13,864 nt of DNA from CAZFYZ01 sp964523735 (GTDB lineage: Bacteria; Armatimonadota; UBA5829), in contig CAZFYZ010000107.1 in assembly GCA_964523735.1 (NCBI GenBank), positions 1 through 13,864 of the forward strand, read 5' to 3'. Made by a program: the position numbers and the translations under genes. The notes beneath the pieces were generated by a model that was not told the DNA's origin, did no database searches, and saw nothing but the letters and a program-made list of their open reading frames with translations. Position 1 is the first letter of the stretch; the number at the start of each line of letters is the position of its first letter. Shown in pieces: positions 12,206 to 13,864 of the stretch.

Positions 12206-12919
12206 CTAATGTCCTTCACCGTGGTCTGCAACTGCCACGGCTATGTAGATGCTGGTCAGCATCGAGAAAACGAGCGCTTGCACAAAGCTCGTGAAGATCG
12301 CGAAAAGCATCATCGGGAACTGCAGCGGCAGCAGTATCCTGCCAAGGACGCTGGTCACGATCAGAATCAGTATCGCGATCACCATCTCCTCGCCAAAGAT
12401 ATTGCCGAAGAGACGGATCGTGAGTGAGAGCGGCCTCGCCAGTTCGCCGATCAAGTGTATTGGAAACATGAGCGGAGCCAGCCAGAGCGGCTCGCCTAGA
12501 AAATGCTTGAGATAGCGAATCCCGCTCTTGCGGAAACCATAGTACTGCACGAGCAGGAATGCAAAGATAGCGAGCGAACATGGGGTGTTGATATTGGCTG
12601 TGGGGCTTGTAAAGCCCGGGATCAGCCCCCACAGGTTCATCACCAAAATGAAGATGAATATCGTCCCGATGATCGGCGTCAGCGTCTTGGCCTCGTTGCC
12701 GACTGTGCCTCGGACAAAGTTGTCCAGCGACGAGACGCAAAACTCGAGGAACATCTGGCCCTTGCCAGGATTACGCAGCACTAGCTTGCGGCTGGCAATG
12801 ATGACGCCGAGGGAGAGCAGCACTACCACGAGGATCGTCTGCGGAACCATCTCTGGCACCGAGTGGGGCAGGATGTGGTAGTAATACAGAAAATGAAGCC
12901 ACGTTCCGTGTTCTTCCAA
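12206..12919 (-). CDS. atpB: F1Fo ATP synthase a subunit
   Basis: A 237-residue a subunit, the stator half-channel protein of Fo. The essential arginine is Arg169 in LSLTIRLFGN (the counterpart of E. coli aArg210). Downstream, FVQALVFSMLTSIYIAVAV (212-230) carries the conserved Gln of the last helix. The MNLWGLIPGF motif is at 94-103. Hydrophobic segments cover about 27-44, 82-102, 114-129, 147-160, 178-199 and 203-231. The only start that keeps the usual N-terminus is TTG at 12919, preceded by AGGGAAG about 10 bases upstream. It follows the AtpI-like gene after 37 bases. A short stem (TAGCC/GGCTA, 12942-12960 region) lies between them. Confidence 0.96.
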   Translation of the reverse strand: MEEHGTWLHFLYYYHILPHSVPEMVPQTILVVVLLSLGVIIASRKLVLRNPGKGQMFLEFCVSSLDNFVRGTVGNEAKTLTPIIGTIFIFILVMNLWGLIPGFTSPTANINTPCSLAIFAFLLVQYYGFRKSGIRYLKHFLGEPLWLAPLMFPIHLIGELARPLSLTIRLFGNIFGEEMVIAILILIVTSVLGRILLPLQFPMMLFAIFTSFVQALVFSMLTSIYIAVAVADHGEGH

Positions 12920-12956
12920 ACGTCTCTTCCCTGAATATTGCTTAGCCCGTGACAGG

Positions 12957-13337
12957 CTAGTTCTTACGGCCGATCATTTCGACGACTGACTTCACCACTA
13001 TCACGGTCTGCGTGAGCAGAATGCCGGCGCAAAACGCTGCTATAGCGGGCAGGCTGCGCCCCCACGCAAGCACGACGATCGAAACAACCACAAGTATTAT
13101 CGGCAGCTTCAGAACCAAGAATCTAGTGAATTCTTTGCTCGCGTCAGCTGCGCCTGGGACGAACGTCTTTCTGACCATCCATTCGAAGGCTTTGAGCACT
13201 CCTATGGAGAGCCACGAGCCGGCTGTCCAACCACCGGCCGCGGCGAAGCCCAGAATCGGCCAGCCAACCAGCAACCCCAGGGCCCAGGCCACTATGGCGA
13301 ACAGATACACTCGCCCAAACTCGCCCTGGTCATTCAT
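12957..13337 (-). CDS. atpI: AtpI-like ATP synthase accessory membrane protein
   Basis: A 126-residue protein with four hydrophobic segments at about 10-32, 34-54, 72-92 and 95-117. This size, topology and position directly upstream of atpB match the AtpI (subunit I) family, whose members help assemble the c ring and stabilise the complex. Sequence conservation in this family is low, so the call rests on topology and context. The start ATG at 13337 overlaps the stop of the preceding gene by 8 bases (pattern ATGAATGA), which suggests coupled translation. Confidence 0.8.
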   Translation of the reverse strand: MNDQGEFGRVYLFAIVAWALGLLVGWPILGFAAAGGWTAGSWLSIGVLKAFEWMVRKTFVPGAADASKEFTRFLVLKLPIILVVVSIVVLAWGRSLPAIAAFCAGILLTQTVIVVKSVVEMIGRKN

Positions 13338-13557
13338 CCTCGTTGCGAGTTACCTTGATCAGGATCATAACCGATTCGTACAGCCCTGCAGCCAGCCCCA
13401 GGAGCGTGAGAATCACTGTCAACCAAGGCGATGTCCCCAGCTTGCCGTCCAGCCACCTGCCGGCCAACACGCCTATACCAGTGGCTATGCCGATAAGCAG
13501 TGGGATCGACGCAGCCTGCGCCGCCGCTCGCATCCATCGGTAGTTGGATTCGGCCAT
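13330..13557 (-). CDS. AtpZ-like small membrane protein, first gene of the ATP synthase operon
   Basis: A 75-residue protein with two hydrophobic segments (about 12-33 and 45-67) and the GRWLD.K.GTSPW loop typical of the AtpZ / ATPase_gene1 family found at the head of atp operons. Characterised relatives work with AtpI in assembly or in Mg2+/Ca2+ handling. I start it at ATG 13557 (MAESNYRW), with GCGAG/GAGGG just upstream. The frame is open further to a TTG at 13620, but that region contains the -35 and -10 elements of the promoter, so the longer form is unlikely. It overlaps the next gene by 8 bases. Confidence 0.82.
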   Translation of the reverse strand: MAESNYRWMRAAAQAASIPLLIGIATGIGVLAGRWLDGKLGTSPWLTVILTLLGLAAGLYESVMILIKVTRNEDE

Positions 13558-13587
13558 ATGCCCTCGCTCGCCGGATCGGCTGGCAAG

Positions 13588-13617
13588 ATGATAGCACGTG
13601 CAGAGGCGTAAGGTCAA
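13588..13617 (-). promoter_or_regulatory. Putative sigma70-type promoter of the atp operon
   Basis: On the minus strand, TTGACC (13617-13612) is followed after 18 bases by TATCAT (13593-13588). A TG one base before the -10 makes it an extended -10 (TGCTATCAT). Transcription would start near 13580, giving a leader of about 25 bases before the ATG at 13557. It begins only about 11 bases after the stop of the upstream gene. Confidence 0.65.
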
Positions 13618-13628
13618 CAATGATGAGC

Positions 13629-13864
13629 CTATTTAGCCCGGGTTTGGAACGCGATGTCGACACTGATCGTCGCGCGAACCGGAGCCGCATCCTTGGCTGC
13701 CCCAACCAGGGGCGTTGAGACCTCGCAGTCCACGTGTGACTTCAGGAGCTTTCCATCAGCAATGGCGAACACGCTTTCAGCGGTCGCCTTCATGATCGGA
13801 GCGTCGGGGCAATCGGCCTTCCTGGCGCGTGTGATCTCCTGGAGAATGACTGCCGATGCGACGC
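13629..13864 (-). CDS. C-terminal part of an unidentified protein
   Basis: An open frame enters from the right edge and ends at TAG (13629-13631), showing 77 residues that begin VASAVILQEITRARKAD and end TISVDIAFQTRAK. Codon third positions are strongly G/C, as in the neighbouring genes, which supports real coding. A Cys occurs at two places (ADCPDAP and HVDCEV). I recognise no family. It reads in the same direction as the atp operon but is separated from it by the promoter at 13588-13617, so it is probably the last gene of a preceding unit. No terminator hairpin is seen after it. Confidence 0.6.
   Translation of the reverse strand, partial: VASAVILQEITRARKADCPDAPIMKATAESVFAIADGKLLKSHVDCEVSTPLVGAAKDAAPVRATISVDIAFQTRAK

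Overview
The window holds bacterial energy-conservation genes, nearly all on the minus strand, so it is best read from right to left. It looks like assembled environmental or draft-genome DNA, since a run of N interrupts one gene at 7701-7787. The base composition is moderately GC-rich and the coding third positions favour G or C. Shine-Dalgarno sites are plain. The gene families (F-type ATP synthase with separate AtpZ and AtpI, complex I NuoA/B/C, MntA/HepT, four-helix-bundle protein) fit a free-living, uncultured bacterium. An Armatimonadota-like or other poorly sampled phylum is only a guess, because no phylogenetic marker here settles it.

Layout, in transcription order. At the right edge is the C-terminus of an unidentified protein (13629-13864), followed by a good extended -10 promoter (13588-13617). 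Next come atpZ-like, atpI-like, atpB, atpE, atpF, atpH and atpA (13557 down to 9124), which are compact and often overlap. After atpA, every junction carries something extra. A small membrane protein is coupled by GTGA overlap to atpA, then atpG. A four-helix-bundle gene bracketed by inverted heptamer arrays follows, then atpD. Next is an oppositely oriented membrane-protein gene, a relic copy of the atpC 5' end, another small membrane protein, and atpC. A secreted transglutaminase-fold protein comes next. The window ends with the start of a complex I operon: nuoA, nuoB, an mntA-hepT nucleotidyltransferase/HEPN toxin-antitoxin pair, a small membrane protein, and the first 44 codons of nuoC running off the left edge.

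The core genes make a coherent set. NuoA/B/C belong to the NADH:quinone oxidoreductase that builds an ion gradient, and the nine standard F1Fo subunits (a, c, b, delta, alpha, gamma, beta, epsilon, plus the I/Z assembly proteins) use it to make ATP. The c subunit carries most residues of the Na+-binding signature, so the coupling ion is an open question.

The most unusual feature is a set of intergenic arrays of 7-base units arranged as palindromes, with a different heptamer at each locus: 2107-2178, 10650-10716, and the split pair 7302-7336/7836-7870. Each array fills the space between one gene's stop and the next gene's ribosome binding site. In one case the array writes the last codons and stop of atpH, and in another a four-helix-bundle gene sits between the two arms. 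I read these as insertion-prone hairpin elements. Together with the duplicated atpC leader, they suggest that this operon pair has been repeatedly invaded without losing its core order.
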